Shown: positions 11,535 through 22,160 of the stretch, piece after piece
How the letters are laid out: the number at the start of each line of letters is the position of its first letter
Numbering within the stretch: the stretch's first letter is position 1
Notes under the pieces: generated by a model
Told to the model about the DNA's origin: nothing
Databases searched by the model: none
Seen by the model: the letters and a program-made list of their open reading frames with translations, nothing else
Program-made: the position numbers and the translations under genes
Assembly: GCA_016647705.1 (NCBI GenBank)
Contig: CM028336.1
Location: 7,577,380 to 7,641,379 of the forward strand
Direction of reading: 5' to 3'
Length of the DNA: 64,000 bases
Source of the DNA: Eucommia ulmoides
Lineage: Eukaryota > Streptophyta > Magnoliopsida > Garryales > Eucommiaceae

Positions 11535-11777
11535 GTTACATGTAACTACTTTATGTGTAATATTACTGTATTAGTTGCAGGTAACTAATTTTTTTTTTTT
11601 TTTTCCAGTTACATGTTCCAATAATATGTAACTTTTTAGTTACATATCTCTGATATGTAACTAAAAAGTTTGATATTTTTCAGTTATATATTTCAATAAT
11701 ATGTAACTTTTTAGTTACATGTCTCTAATATATAACTAAAAAGTTTGATATTTTTTCAGTTACATCACAAAATATAT

Positions 11778-11821
<44 letters not shown>
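11535..11821. repeat. Inverted GTTACAT/ATGTAAC repeats and an (AT)n tract
   Basis: A unit of about 75-80 bp containing AATATGTAACTTTTTAGTTACAT and its inverted partner ATGTAACTAAAAAGT repeats at least twice between 11600 and 11765, so the DNA is locally self-complementary. It runs into (AT)n at 11778-11820, the Helitron insertion target. Confidence 0.75.
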
Positions 11822-11822
<1 letters not shown>

Positions 11823-11825
11823 TAG

Positions 11826-14780
11826 CGTATAACCCGTGCCTAAAGGCACGGGTGTAAAACAACAAAAAAAATTAAAAAAAATTGTCATAAGCTTATCTAT
11901 TTCAACATTTCACACATATTTCATTTAAATATCAATAATAACTAATAATCGAGATTAACATTATATACCTATTTCATTTGAACAGCAATAGTGACTAATA
12001 ATTGAATATCAATAATAATTAACAATCGAGACAAACTTATAAATGTGAAGAAACTACCAGCAAAACCAATTGAATGAAATACATAAATTCAAGCTATTAT
12101 TATGAAACGAATTAAAATATTCCAAAAAAGCATAAAATGCAGCTAACAAAATGAGAATAAAAATCAAATTGATAAGCTCAAGAGAAATTACACACCGTTT
12201 AGGGCAAGAATCGAACCATGGCAATCGTGTACACCTTTTATCACTGGTGATGGCAGTGAAATTGCTCCGACTGTTCAGTCAATGAAGAGAGGGGTTCTTG
12301 TAGTGAATCAAACGAAACAAATAATCTAAATCAATGAAAGTCGTTCATACATGTGGTTGAGATTAAAATACAAAAAAAAAAAAAAAAAATTAAAAAGAGT
12401 GATAAGCATTTATTAATGTCCACAAAATGATTTATATTCCTCATTATTGGAGAAACAAAAACTATTATATAATACTTCTAGTTAAAAAATACTTTTACTC
12501 ACAGATGGTTTGCCACTTTGTTTTCGATAATAGTACAACATTCCACGGCTATCAAGAACAAAAAATCTTCTTTTCCAGTCACCCCTCAAGTTTGAAGAGC
12601 GTTTGGAAAGACCATGTTCAGAACTGGAAGTGCCACTATTATCTTAAAACCATGTTCAGAACTGGAAGTGCCAAATTTGACTGTTTATTGAATATGAGAA
12701 TTCACTCTATCCTCTAAACAACCAAAACATATCAAAATGGAAAACGTCAAAAATTTCAGATATATAGACTGCTATGAGTCCAAGAAACGCATTTGATACA
12801 CCAGCAAAAGGAGTACAACAGAGAGGGCAACACAACTAAAGGGAGGGAGAATGGACAAAATGGTATTCGTGGTGTAGCTCTTAACCGCAGCCATGGCTTT
12901 CTCCCATCTGCTGGTAGCTCACCAGAAACAGGAGCAAGTGAAGAACATGATCCCTATAGACAAAAAAATGATGTAATTAATTAGGGAAAAAATGGATTAA
13001 TTTTGCAATTATTAAACTCAATTACATGAATAAACAGTGCAAAAAAAAAAAAAAAATCAAACATATATCCATTATCATTTAGCACCCCCCACCCACCCTC
13101 ACGGCCATGGGAGTGGGTCTCCTTGCAATCTTTATGAAATAGTATTAACAATTCATCTTAACTAAACCTCCTATGGCTTAAAAACTCGAATATGTACACA
13201 TAGAGACAAAGATAGAAAGTACCTTTAGTGGTGACGTATGGAGCCGGTGCGATTGATCGGGCTGCCGCAGAAAGGATATCGCATCACCTCTTTCGCAGTT
13301 GTGGCCATTGCAAGGGGTTCGCGAGCTCACCAAATCAACCGCAGCAGTAGTGTGTGCAATCTACTGACATACATCAATCCCCTTCCTCACCTACAAACAA
13401 CTACTCACGCCTCTCCTCTCTCTCTCTCTCATCTCCACCTCCTCATCTCTCTTGCTCTCTCTCTAGGGCTTCTTCTGCTTCAAACGAACAATACAATTTC
13501 TATGGATTTGCAAAATGGATGAAACAGATATGGATTGGGACGGAGTGAGATTTATAGAGAGAGAAAATGAGAAATTGCAGTGAGAGAAATAAGGGAACTG
13601 AGTGGCAACGCCAAATGTTTTGCTGCAACCAGATTCGACCACCGCTTGTCTAGATCCGACCACCGGTAGAACATAATATAAGACAAAACTCGAAAAAAAA
13701 AAAAAAAGAAAAAAAAAGAATGACAAACAGAATTATTTAAAAAAAAAAAAGTTACAAATGTAAAAACATAAAAGAAAAAATATAGGAAAAAACACAGAAT
13801 ACGAAAATAGGAAGGCAGATGGAGGACCGCTAAAAATATAAACTCAAATTATAACAAAACTAATTCAAATTTTTGCACATTACCAACACCAAAAAAAAAA
13901 ATAGAAAAAAAAAAGTTAATTTTAAGTTAATTTTATGCTAAAACTCAAAAATTGAAAACTTTTTGCAAATTGATTTAATGAAAGCTTATCAAGCTTCACT
14001 AACACTTCTAATTAATCCAGAACTAACCAAGTGTTAAAATTGGAGGAATAGTCAAATTACTTCTTGCCAAATGACACAAAGACATTTGAAGGAGAAAAAA
14101 TATATAGACTCATTGCAAACAAAATAAAACATCATTGTATCTATCATAATAATTGAACTCATTCAAGAATACTAATTGAATAATTTGAGTAGTACTAATC
14201 AAAATAACATGACAAAACATTTTCTAAATAAACCAAAGATAATCAAAATGCAAAAGATAAAATTCCAATAAGAAAGAAAGCATGGGGAGAATCGAAATGA
14301 ACTAAGTTAGCTGACAACTTAAAGAATCCAGAAACTTATTTTAGGATAGCAAACAAATTCAAACAATTAAAGAATACCTTAATTCTAAAATTACACCACT
14401 AAATAGAAAACCAAAAAAAAAAAAGAACATATTTCTTAGAAACATGGGACATACATGCTAGTGATAAAGCAAGAGTGAGGAAAAAAGAATACCTGCACAG
14501 GGCGACTGCAATTGCAAATGACTCAAAGGCAAAGGGCCACAACAGACACAATGACAGATCCTCTGGAAAAGAAGAGGAAAATGTTGTCATTAGTTTAGTA
14601 TTTTTATTCCAAGTTTTTCACTTCATAGAAAGCTACATCTAGGTCGAATTTCAAATATTTCGAAAAGTTAAAAAAAACTAACTGACAATTCTAGATTCCA
14701 TTACCTAAAATAGAATAGTAAGACGACATGTGCTTAGTTAACAGTTTAATCATGATTAAGAAACTAAAGAAAGATACTTA
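11826..14780. other. Helitron interior, uncharacterised exon-like pieces
   Basis: Mostly AT-rich. Possible captured pieces: 12845-12958, open on both strands with an acceptor-like CTATAG on the minus strand; 13230-13370, where the minus strand reads MATTAKEVMRYPFCGSPINR up to a GGTACTTT donor-like site; 14400-14590, minus-strand hydrophobic frame. A 25-bp direct repeat lies at 12611-12635 and 12649-12673. I do not recognise the sources. Confidence 0.35.
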
Positions 14781-14851
14781 CAGCTCTATTTTGAGCAACA
14801 ATATCACTAATCAGGACATCTGTTGGCACACCATTGATTTTGCAGTACCCT
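14781..14851 (-). pseudogene. Exon-like fragment in the Helitron (source unknown)
   Basis: On the minus strand a segment with AG before it and GTAAGTAT after it reads GYCKINGVPTDVLISDIVAQ then NRA without a stop. It looks like a real internal exon caught by the Helitron, on the Helitron's own strand. I do not recognise the protein. Confidence 0.45.
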
Positions 14852-15237
14852 AAATAAAATAGAAATATCATAAAAAAACTATACAGCCGAGTGAATTGAA
14901 GGACAACAAAACTGGACCTTAAGAAATGAAGCCGAATTTGACAGCAATCTCAGTCTGTCCTGTTAATTTAGTTAATGTTTCTAATATCATTAGGGCATTA
15001 AAACACATTAAACAATTATCACATGCTCAATGCAATTCCAAATAAAGAAAACAACTAAATATATCAAAAAAAGAAAAAAGAAAAAACAGATCTGAATCGG
15101 TTGAACAATGGGTTTCAGAACAGAAAACGCTGAAGCCGATTTTTTTTTTTAAAAAAACAGAGTAATAAAAAAAAAGTTGAGAGAGATTACATGTTTGAAG
15201 GGAGATCGAGACGGGAAGGGCTTAGAGTCAAAGGGCC

Positions 15238-15505
15238 TGTCCATGTGCGAACATGTCATCAACACAGGCTACACACTCACCATCTTCACCCGAACCCAAT
15301 CCAAAGTCGAATCTCTCCTCTCCAAGGGAGCTCTCTGGGCTACTTCTCCATAGTCCATTGCCTCCCAATCTGACGTCGTATACTCCATCGTCGGCTACCC
15401 CTCCAATGTCCACCACGTTATGCTACAACCCACCACTGGCGCCCTCTTCAGACTCCTTCCGGGCGGAATCCTCGTCGACTATTTTCACGGGCTGCAAAAA
15501 AATAT
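15238..15505 (+). pseudogene. Captured fragment of a 3-hydroxyisobutyrate dehydrogenase / glyoxylate reductase-like gene
   Basis: The plus strand reads SMCEHVINTGYTLTIFTRTQ, SKVESLLSKGALWATSP, stop, SIASQSDVVYSIVGYPSNVH, then GALFRLLPGGILVDYF. This is the N-terminal NAD(P)-binding region of the beta-hydroxyacid dehydrogenase family (HIBADH/GLYR-like; compare GYTVTVFTRT, SDVVFSIVGYPSDV, PGGIIVDMT). The Gly-rich start and the substrate and C-terminal domains are absent. One TAG interrupts about 86 codons. It lies inside the Helitron and opposite to the Helitron's orientation, so it is a captured fragment, not a working gene. Confidence 0.8.
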
Positions 15506-16925
15506 GAATGTCAGCCATACTCAACCAAAGATATGTCAAAAGGCCAATATGAATGAATTTTTCAGCTATACTCAACCAAAGATATGTCAAGTCAAGGATC
15601 ATAGATAACAGAAGCTATGGTTTTAAATATGAAGATCTAAATAATTTGTTAGTATACACTAAACAGAAACAACAAACAAAAACACTGAGCAGAAACAAAA
15701 ACAATAAAGAGAAGCACAAAAGAAGAAGATAAGGAAAACAGAAACAGTAAACAGAAGAAGAAGAATGCCAACAAAGAGACAAAAAGAGATTCAGAAATTA
15801 GGGTTGAACATACCTAAAATTTATGAAATTTTGGAGAAATAGAGAAAGAAAAATTCCTGAAATCGAAGCTACCTGTTCGAAGAGAGAGAGAGAAATGGAC
15901 GTCAGATCAGAGGGATCAGATAAATGAAAACGATGAAACCCAAGCATCAGACAAAACCCAATAAGAGAGAGAGACTCACATTTGTGAAAGGTGGAAACAA
16001 CCTTATATGTTGGAACGGTGGAACCCAAGCATCAATCCTGCAATTATTGTTTGTTAGCCTTGTGATTATCTACTAAAGACCCAATCAGCAACATTAACCT
16101 AATTTTACAGACTCCATTAACCTAATTTTAGATCTAGGGTTCAAGCTAATGAGGAAATACGGCTGAACTCCCAACAACAAAACACAGTGAAATCATGAGA
16201 TATTTGACAATTAAATAAATAAACAAATTGAATCTTCAGGGCAAAACATACCTAATCCACCGAAATAAATAGACATCCAATTAGCCTTACCCTCGGCTAG
16301 ATATGAGCGGTGATGGAGCGGCGAGGAAGACGTCGATGGCGATGGAAGAACACGGCGACGCGACGGTGACGGCGGCGTGGCGTCAGCGTGGAAGATTGAG
16401 ATGGGGTGGGGATGGTGATCGAGATCCGTGAGAGCGAGAGTGAGATAGAGAGAGAGAGAGAAGGTGAGCAACGATAGAGAGAGAGAGAGGGTTGGATTAT
16501 TCAGATACTGTAGATCTGAATGCGACGGTCAGCGATGGCGATGGCGGTGCGCGGCCATGCCCGGCGATGGAGCAACGATGACAGCGACCTTCGCCGACCT
16601 TCGCTGCTCTGCTTGTGTGTTGTTCAGAGGTGAAATCGGTGCTTGGGTATTAGGAGAAAGCAAGAAGAAGGGTGCGGTGGTGCAGTCTGCAAGGAGGAAA
16701 GCTTAGGGTGAGATGGAGAAGAAGAGCGTGGAGTGAGAGAGAAGCGCGGGAGGTGAAAGTGAAAGTGAAAGAGGGAAAGAAAGTGTGGCGGCTACAAATT
16801 GACAACCCTAATTTTTTATTTTGCTTTATAGGCAGCTTAAAATGATCCAACGGCTATGAATGTCTTTGATGTTTGTCTTTTAATCCGACGGTCCTCTTTA
16901 TAAATGAGCTGATTTATTATATAGA
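15506..16925. other. Helitron 5' region
   Basis: A-rich and (GA)n-rich to 16200, then GC-richer DNA (16280-16790) with open frames on both strands but no recognisable domain, then the Helitron 5' end at 16925. The GC rise suggests another captured host segment, possibly promoter, 5' UTR or first exon. Confidence 0.4.
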
Positions 16926-17640
16926 TATATATATAATTGTAACATGTAATTAAAAATACTCAAATATGTGTGAAAGTAACAATTATGAAATTGTAAATAA
17001 CATTAGTTACATATAACAGAATTCATTATAAAAATCGAATGTACTCACTAAAAGGCTCCCTACAATCCTTGTATTATCTTTACAATTCCTGCAATGCAGA
17101 ACTAAAATATAAGTGAAATCTAACTTAAAAAATTAAATCAAAATCTAATTACACGAAAGGACTTTTCACCAATTAGACTTAAAAGATGGAATTTTCACCG
17201 ATTTTTCCTTAATTAAATTACACTTTTTTCCCCTAATGTTTGTAGCAATTACCATTTTGGTCCTTTTTTCTTTTTTTTTTTTGAAATTAGGTCCCTAAAT
17301 TTTTTCAATTTGATCAAATCTTAAAAAGTTTGAAGTTTTGAAATTTAATAAAATTGCATGACTAGTCCCTAATTTTCAAGGTGAGTGTCACTTTCATTAA
17401 TAAATTTTAGAGTTTTTTTTTATTATATAGTCCCTCATAGAGAGACCATTAAAAAAAAATCATTTTCATAAGTTTGGTTAGGATTCAAACCAAACAGTAT
17501 AATCAATTAAGTTTTTAACCCTTAGATGAGACAAAATAAGACATGAAAAGATATATATACCCCTTTCTCATTTACGTTAACTATTTAGTCCTATTTAGTC
17601 AAATGAGATATATCTATCACTCTAAACCTAACATAAAGGA
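16926..17640. other. AT-rich MULE interior
   Basis: Homopolymer-rich non-coding DNA; nothing else seen. Confidence 0.5.
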
Positions 17641-18115
17641 TATGTCTCTCACTCTAAACCTAAAAATCACATTCCCTCTCTCTCTAAAATCGGTGGTCGA
17701 TTTGCGGCGGCGTCGGATCTCCACCAGTGCCACCGCCGCTAGCCATACTCGCTGTCGTCCATGCTTACCGCCATGCTCACCATGGTATTTCTCTCTCTTT
17801 CGATCTTTATCAAATTTGGATTTTCAGATCTGAGATCTGGTTGACCCCCTCTCTCTTTTGCTTCTTTATCTCAACCAAAAGGGAGATCGCCGTTGACAAT
17901 TCATCGTCGTCGCCATACTCGTCGTCGTCCAACCTCGCCGCATTGTTGTCCACGGCTCTCTCTTTACCAAAATGAACTGATCGTGTTTCTCGTCGCCGAG
18001 GACCACGAAGACGAAAGATTTCGAGCAGTTGGATGCAGAGCTCAAGTCGAACGCCGAACAATTGAAGAGAGAGGTGAGAGAGAGACGGACTCTTCAATTT
18101 TATGGCCATGAAGTC
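17641..18115 (+). pseudogene. Exon-like GC-rich segment in the MULE, possibly captured
   Basis: The GC content rises and CG dinucleotides are frequent, unlike the surrounding MULE DNA. One plus-strand frame near 18000-18080 reads KDFEQLDAELKSNAEQLKRE, which looks like a coiled-coil segment, followed by GTGAGAGAG (a donor-like site). Frames break upstream. A captured host exon, as in Pack-MULEs, is the likely explanation. I do not recognise the parent gene. Confidence 0.4.
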
Positions 18116-18620
18116 TTCGGAGATGAACGGTTCGGTGGACTAGTTTTTACCGTATTGAAGTATTTTTGCTTTGGGTTTCTTACTGGTTATTGCATATTCG
18201 TGATTTATATCCGTCTTTATTTTGGTGCTTACGATTTTGTTTTGGATTTGTGGGTATTTTGGTTTGTGGGTTTCTCGAATATTTTTGAAGTGGTGGTTTT
18301 CACGATTATCACTATGTGTTTTGAATTTGTGGGGTTTTTGTATAATTTTTGAAGTGGTGATGGTGGTGGATGGTGGCGGTGGCAGGTATTTCTCTCTCTC
18401 TATATATATATATTTCTCTCTATATATATACATATATTTCTATCTAATTTTTGGTAGTGATGGATGTTGTTAGTTTTGGTGGTATTCTTCGGCGGTGTTG
18501 ATATTTGATTCGGCGGGTGTTGTTGGTGGTGTTGATGTTCATTTCGGACAACCATCAGTCACCACTAGCCAGATCCGGCAACAACCGTCGGTCACTAGTC
18601 AGATTTTATGACAACAATGT
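18116..18620. other. T/G-rich non-coding DNA
   Basis: Intron-like T-rich DNA, then GGTGGT runs (18355-18385), a (CTATATATA)n tract and further GGTGTTGATGTTC words. No supported gene. Confidence 0.5.
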
Positions 18621-19745
18621 AAATGCGTTAATATTAACACAAGAGACCTTAAAAAATGTGTATTAACGTTAACGTTAAAAACCAATAAAACTTGTATTTA
18701 CGTTAACGTAAATATTCAAGTAAAATACGTTAACATACAGTCCTAAAAAATAAAATACGTTAACATTAACGTAATTATTTAATGGGTTGGGTTGTAATTG
18801 CGTTAACATTAACGCAATTAAGTTTGCCTGTAAACAAAAAAGATTTGGATTTCAAAAATATTGCCTATATTAAACGCTAACATTAACGCATTTAACGTCA
18901 GTGGCTGGGTTTGTTCACGTTGGTGATGTTTTTCCAGGGTGTTGATGTTCGATTCGGCAGTGTTGTTCAACGGTGGTGATGTTCATTTTCGATTCGGCGG
19001 TGGGAGTAAAAATGTTCATTAACGTTAACGCACACTATTTTTTTCATTTTGCATAAGTGTTTTTTTTAACAAAATTAAATGCGTTAACGGCTGGATTGTA
19101 ATTATGTTAAACGTTAACGCAACTAAGTTAAATGTGTTGAGTTGGTGTGTGTTAACGTTAACGCAACTAAGTTAAATGTGATGGTTTCGTAATTACGTTA
19201 ACGTTAACGCAATAAGTTGGTTGTAATCGCGTTAACGTTAACACAATTAAATAAAATGTGTTGGGTTGTAATCGCATTAACGTTAACGCAATTAAGTTAA
19301 ATGTGACGGGAGTGTAATTGCATTAACGTTAATGCAACTAAATTTGTCTGTATTGTGAGTGATTTTTATGTCACACATTTTTTGTACAATATTAAATGTA
19401 TTAAAATTTAATACAAAGAGAAATAACAAAATGTGCATTAACGTTAACGTTAATGTACACAAAACAAAATAATGAAAAAGATGGTAATATGAAACATATA
19501 TAAAAATAAAATAAAAAATACATTAACGTTAACACATATACAAATGAACAAAGATGCATTAACGTAAACACACACAAAATATACTACATATTCAAGAGAA
19601 AAAAAACATACAATATGTCTGATGGTAAAAATGAGTTAACGTTAACGTAATGCACAAAAACAGATAAATTGAGAGATGGTGCATTAACTTGCAAAAAACA
19701 AAAAAAAAATGGATTCAACAACGTTAACGTCAATTCCCAATGTAA
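18621..19745. repeat. Array of the palindromic motif GTTAACGTTAAC
   Basis: About 20-25 copies of GTTAACGTTAAC and near variants (ATTAACGTTAACGCA, ACGTTAACGT) are spaced irregularly at about 30-70 bp. Between them lie related fillers such as AAGTTAAATGTG and GGGTTGTAAT. Each copy is self-complementary and contains one or two HpaI-type GTTAAC words. The spacer is much less conserved than the motif. There is no coding potential. Confidence 0.85.
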
Positions 19746-20026
19746 TATTGTAATATAGGTAAGTGGTATTTACTTGAACAAGTTTACATTAATGTTAATA
19801 TCCTTTGTTGTCCAAATTTATCTTCTTGCATAATGATAAAATGACAGACTTGTAAATAAATATTAACAAAAGGGGTCATAATGAATGATTTTTTTCTAAA
19901 AAATTAGTGGGGTCTGAAAACTTAATTGTTCATGTGAGGGGGTCTTTTTTCTCTATTGGGTCTTTATAGATAACTAAAAAATTAATTATCCTAAATTTTA
20001 TTAGGAAAAATTGTTAAAAAAAATTG

Positions 20027-20065
<39 letters not shown>

Positions 20066-20192
20066 TTATTCATAAAACAAATGTTAAAAAAATTAAAAAA
20101 ACTAATTCCGGCCATAGCAGGGTCGGAATTGCCTTCCCCCCCCCCCCCCTCTCCCCGTCCCCGTCCCCGTCCCCGTCCAAAAAAAAACATAT

Positions 20193-20227
<35 letters not shown>

Positions 20228-20729
20228 TATTTGTTTGTTTCTTTAATTTGTTTGGGCATTACTCAACTCATTTTTATCGCTTTTTATTATACTATAATTT
20301 TTTAGACTATATTATAGTCACTATAATTTTTCAAAAGTCCAAATTTATTGTACTATAATAGTCATTATTATATAGTACAATAAATTTAGACTTTTAAAAA
20401 AATTATTATAGTGTATGGACTACATGGAAAAAATTATGTTTGTTAAAAAAATAATAATAATTATTGTATAATAAAAGGGATAAAAATAGGTTGAGTGATG
20501 CTCAAACAATTGTGGTGGGGGCAATTGAAATTATAATTTCACTTAATCCATGATGTGATTATCAAATATAATTTTAAAATTTATATAATATTTTAAAATT
20601 AAAAATTGTATATACAAATTAATTAGTATAAATATATACAAATTATACTAATTAATTTGTATATATAACTAATTAATATTTTAAAATTAAAAATTATATA
20701 TACAAATTTTAAAATATTAAAAAAAAATT

Positions 20730-20776
<47 letters not shown>

Positions 20777-20830
20777 GAAATAAATATATAAAATATAAAC
20801 AAATTTTAAAATTATAAATATAGATATAAA
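19746..20830. repeat. Microsatellites and AT-rich palindromic DNA
   Basis: In order: (TA)n at about 20033-20060, a run of C at about 20136-20149, (CCGTC)n to 20178, (CA)n at about 20195-20225, self-complementary AT-rich stretches at 20290-20400 and 20570-20700, and (TA)n near 20735-20770. Open frames here are repeat translations. Confidence 0.75.
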
Positions 20831-21038
20831 CGGATGGGGATGGCATGGGATAGGGGGGTGAACTTTTTTTGAAACCGGCCTTGACAAGGCCGATTTCTAA
20901 AATAAATTAAAAAAATAAAAATAAAAATCATGAAACCGGTCATAGCAAAGCTGGGAAGACCCATTTTAGTAAATAAGTTAAAAGGGCACTCATTTTGATA
21001 TTTTTGTAACTTTTTGGACCCAAATGGGTAAAGAACTC
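20831..21038. repeat. MULE right terminal inverted repeat
   Basis: Reverse complement of the left repeat at 10476-10727, ending at the GATTATTTC duplication (21039-21047). Confidence 0.9.
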
Positions 21039-21065
21039 GATTATTTCCTGTAACTATAATTATGA

Positions 21066-21137
21066 CCCCTAAACCCTAAAAGCCCTAAACCCTAAAATCT
21101 AATTTATTTCAAAAAAGAAAACCCTAAACCCTAAACC
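21066..21137. repeat. Interstitial telomere-type repeats (CCCTAAA)n
   Basis: Short runs of CCCTAAA, partly degenerate, at 21066-21096 and 21120-21137. They lie in the remaining intron 3 of the CHX pseudogene, 20 bp outside the MULE duplication. Confidence 0.8.
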
Positions 21138-21656
21138 GGTCCTCACAAAGGCAAAACTTAACGTTATCAGATAATAGATCGAGAGGCATTCTCTATGTTA
21201 AAATTATCAGTTATGATTATCGCTTCAATCACATGGATCCTCGTGAGACTCATCTTCGATTATTCAATAACTTACACGGGCTATCAAAAGAGAACCATCC
21301 TCCACACCCATATCAACACCGAACTTGGAATCCTCGCCTGTGCTTATCGCCCCGATGACGCCGTCGCATCCCTAAAACTGCTAGAATTTTGTTACCCAAG
21401 TAAAGAAAGTCTGGTGGCTATTTACGCTATCCACCTTATAGAACTGGCAGGTAGAGCATCGCTGGTCCTGATTAATCACTAGATGGGTAAGAAATCCTCC
21501 ACCAGCTGGTCGCGGTCCTAGAAAATCGTCGAGATATTCTTACAACTACAGAAACAGTATCAGGATTTGGTCAGTCTTCAAGCATTTACCGCCATGTCGA
21601 TGATGAAGTTCATGTACCACGATGTATGTTCACTGGCGTTTGATAAGTCTATGTTG

Positions 21657-22160
21657 CAATTTTTTATTTTATTTATTTATTTCTTTTAAACGGGCCGCTA
21701 GGGCATATTATTGAATAAAGAAGGATTACATCCTGAGCCGAGGAAGTCCCTGATGATCCTCCCGTAAGAACAAACTAATGGAAGGTGGTAAGAAACTCTC
21801 AGAATTAAAGAAAATAACGCTATTAGTAGTGACATTGGCTAGACAGTCCGTTACAAAGTTACATTCACGATAGATGTGAGAAATGGAAATATCAAAAGAT
21901 AAAAGGAAAAATTTAATGGTATTCCAAAGAGTCGACACCGACCAAATTGGACAATCCTTTTTGAAAGTTTGCACGAGCGCCAACGAATCACCTTCCACAA
22001 GAAGCGGATGGAAACTCAAAAGAAGAGCCATTTGGATCCCAATGAATAAACCGAGTAACTCTGCAAGAAAGCTCGAATTAACCGAAAAAGGAGAAGAGAA
22101 CGCAAAAAGCATCTTTCGAATTAACCGAAAAAGGAGAAGAGAACGCAAAAAACATCTTAC
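21657..22160 (-). mobile_element. 5'-truncated LINE, RNase H-like end only
   Basis: The minus-strand frame 22148-21726 (140 aa) matches the C-terminal RNase H-like domain of plant non-LTR retrotransposons: SSFLAELLGLFIGIQMALLL, LLVEGDSLALVQ, IWSVSTLWNTIKFF, ISHIYRECNFVTDCLAN, and the LPPSISLFLREDHQGLP tail, stop TAA at 21726-21728. An AATAAATAAATAAAATAAA-type tail lies at 21660-21685. Upstream LINE parts (endonuclease, RT) are missing. It interrupts exon 4 of the CHX pseudogene. A 37-bp local duplication is present near 22075-22150. Confidence 0.85.

Larger units (their letters stand above)
11822..16925 (-). mobile_element. Non-autonomous Helitron, 5.1 kb, nested in the MULE
   Basis: Read on the minus strand, the element begins TCTATATAATAAATCAGC at 16925 and ends at 11822 with CTAG, preceded by a 9-bp-stem hairpin ACCCGTGCC-TTTA-GGCACGGGT and a 6-base spacer. 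The host bases are A before the 5' TC and T after the 3' CTAG, so it sits between A and T in an (AT)n tract with no duplication. These are the structural hallmarks of Helitrons. No Rep/helicase coding sequence is present, so it is non-autonomous. It carries host-gene fragments. Confidence 0.87.
10476..21038. mobile_element. 10.56-kb non-autonomous Mutator-like element (MULE)
   Basis: Two long inverted repeats face each other. The left begins GAGTTTTTTACACATTGGGT at 10476; the right, read on the minus strand from 21038, begins GAGTTCTTTACCCATTTGGG. They stay alignable for over 200 bp. Perfect 9-bp direct repeats GATTATTTC flank them at 10467-10475 and 21039-21047. Long terminal inverted repeats plus a 9-bp target duplication define a MULE. 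It sits in intron 3 of the CHX pseudogene, and exon 4 resumes at 21171. No transposase is seen inside. The interior holds a nested Helitron, a GC-rich exon-like segment, a palindromic-motif array and microsatellites. Confidence 0.9.

Noticed and set aside
15191-15608. Standalone dehydrogenase gene
   Set aside because: Only part of the NAD(P)-binding region is present, with a stop, and it lies wholly inside a Helitron.
20011-20358. Open frames on both strands with poly-Pro and poly-Thr/His stretches
   Set aside because: They span (TA)n, (C)n, (CCGTC)n and (CA)n microsatellites.
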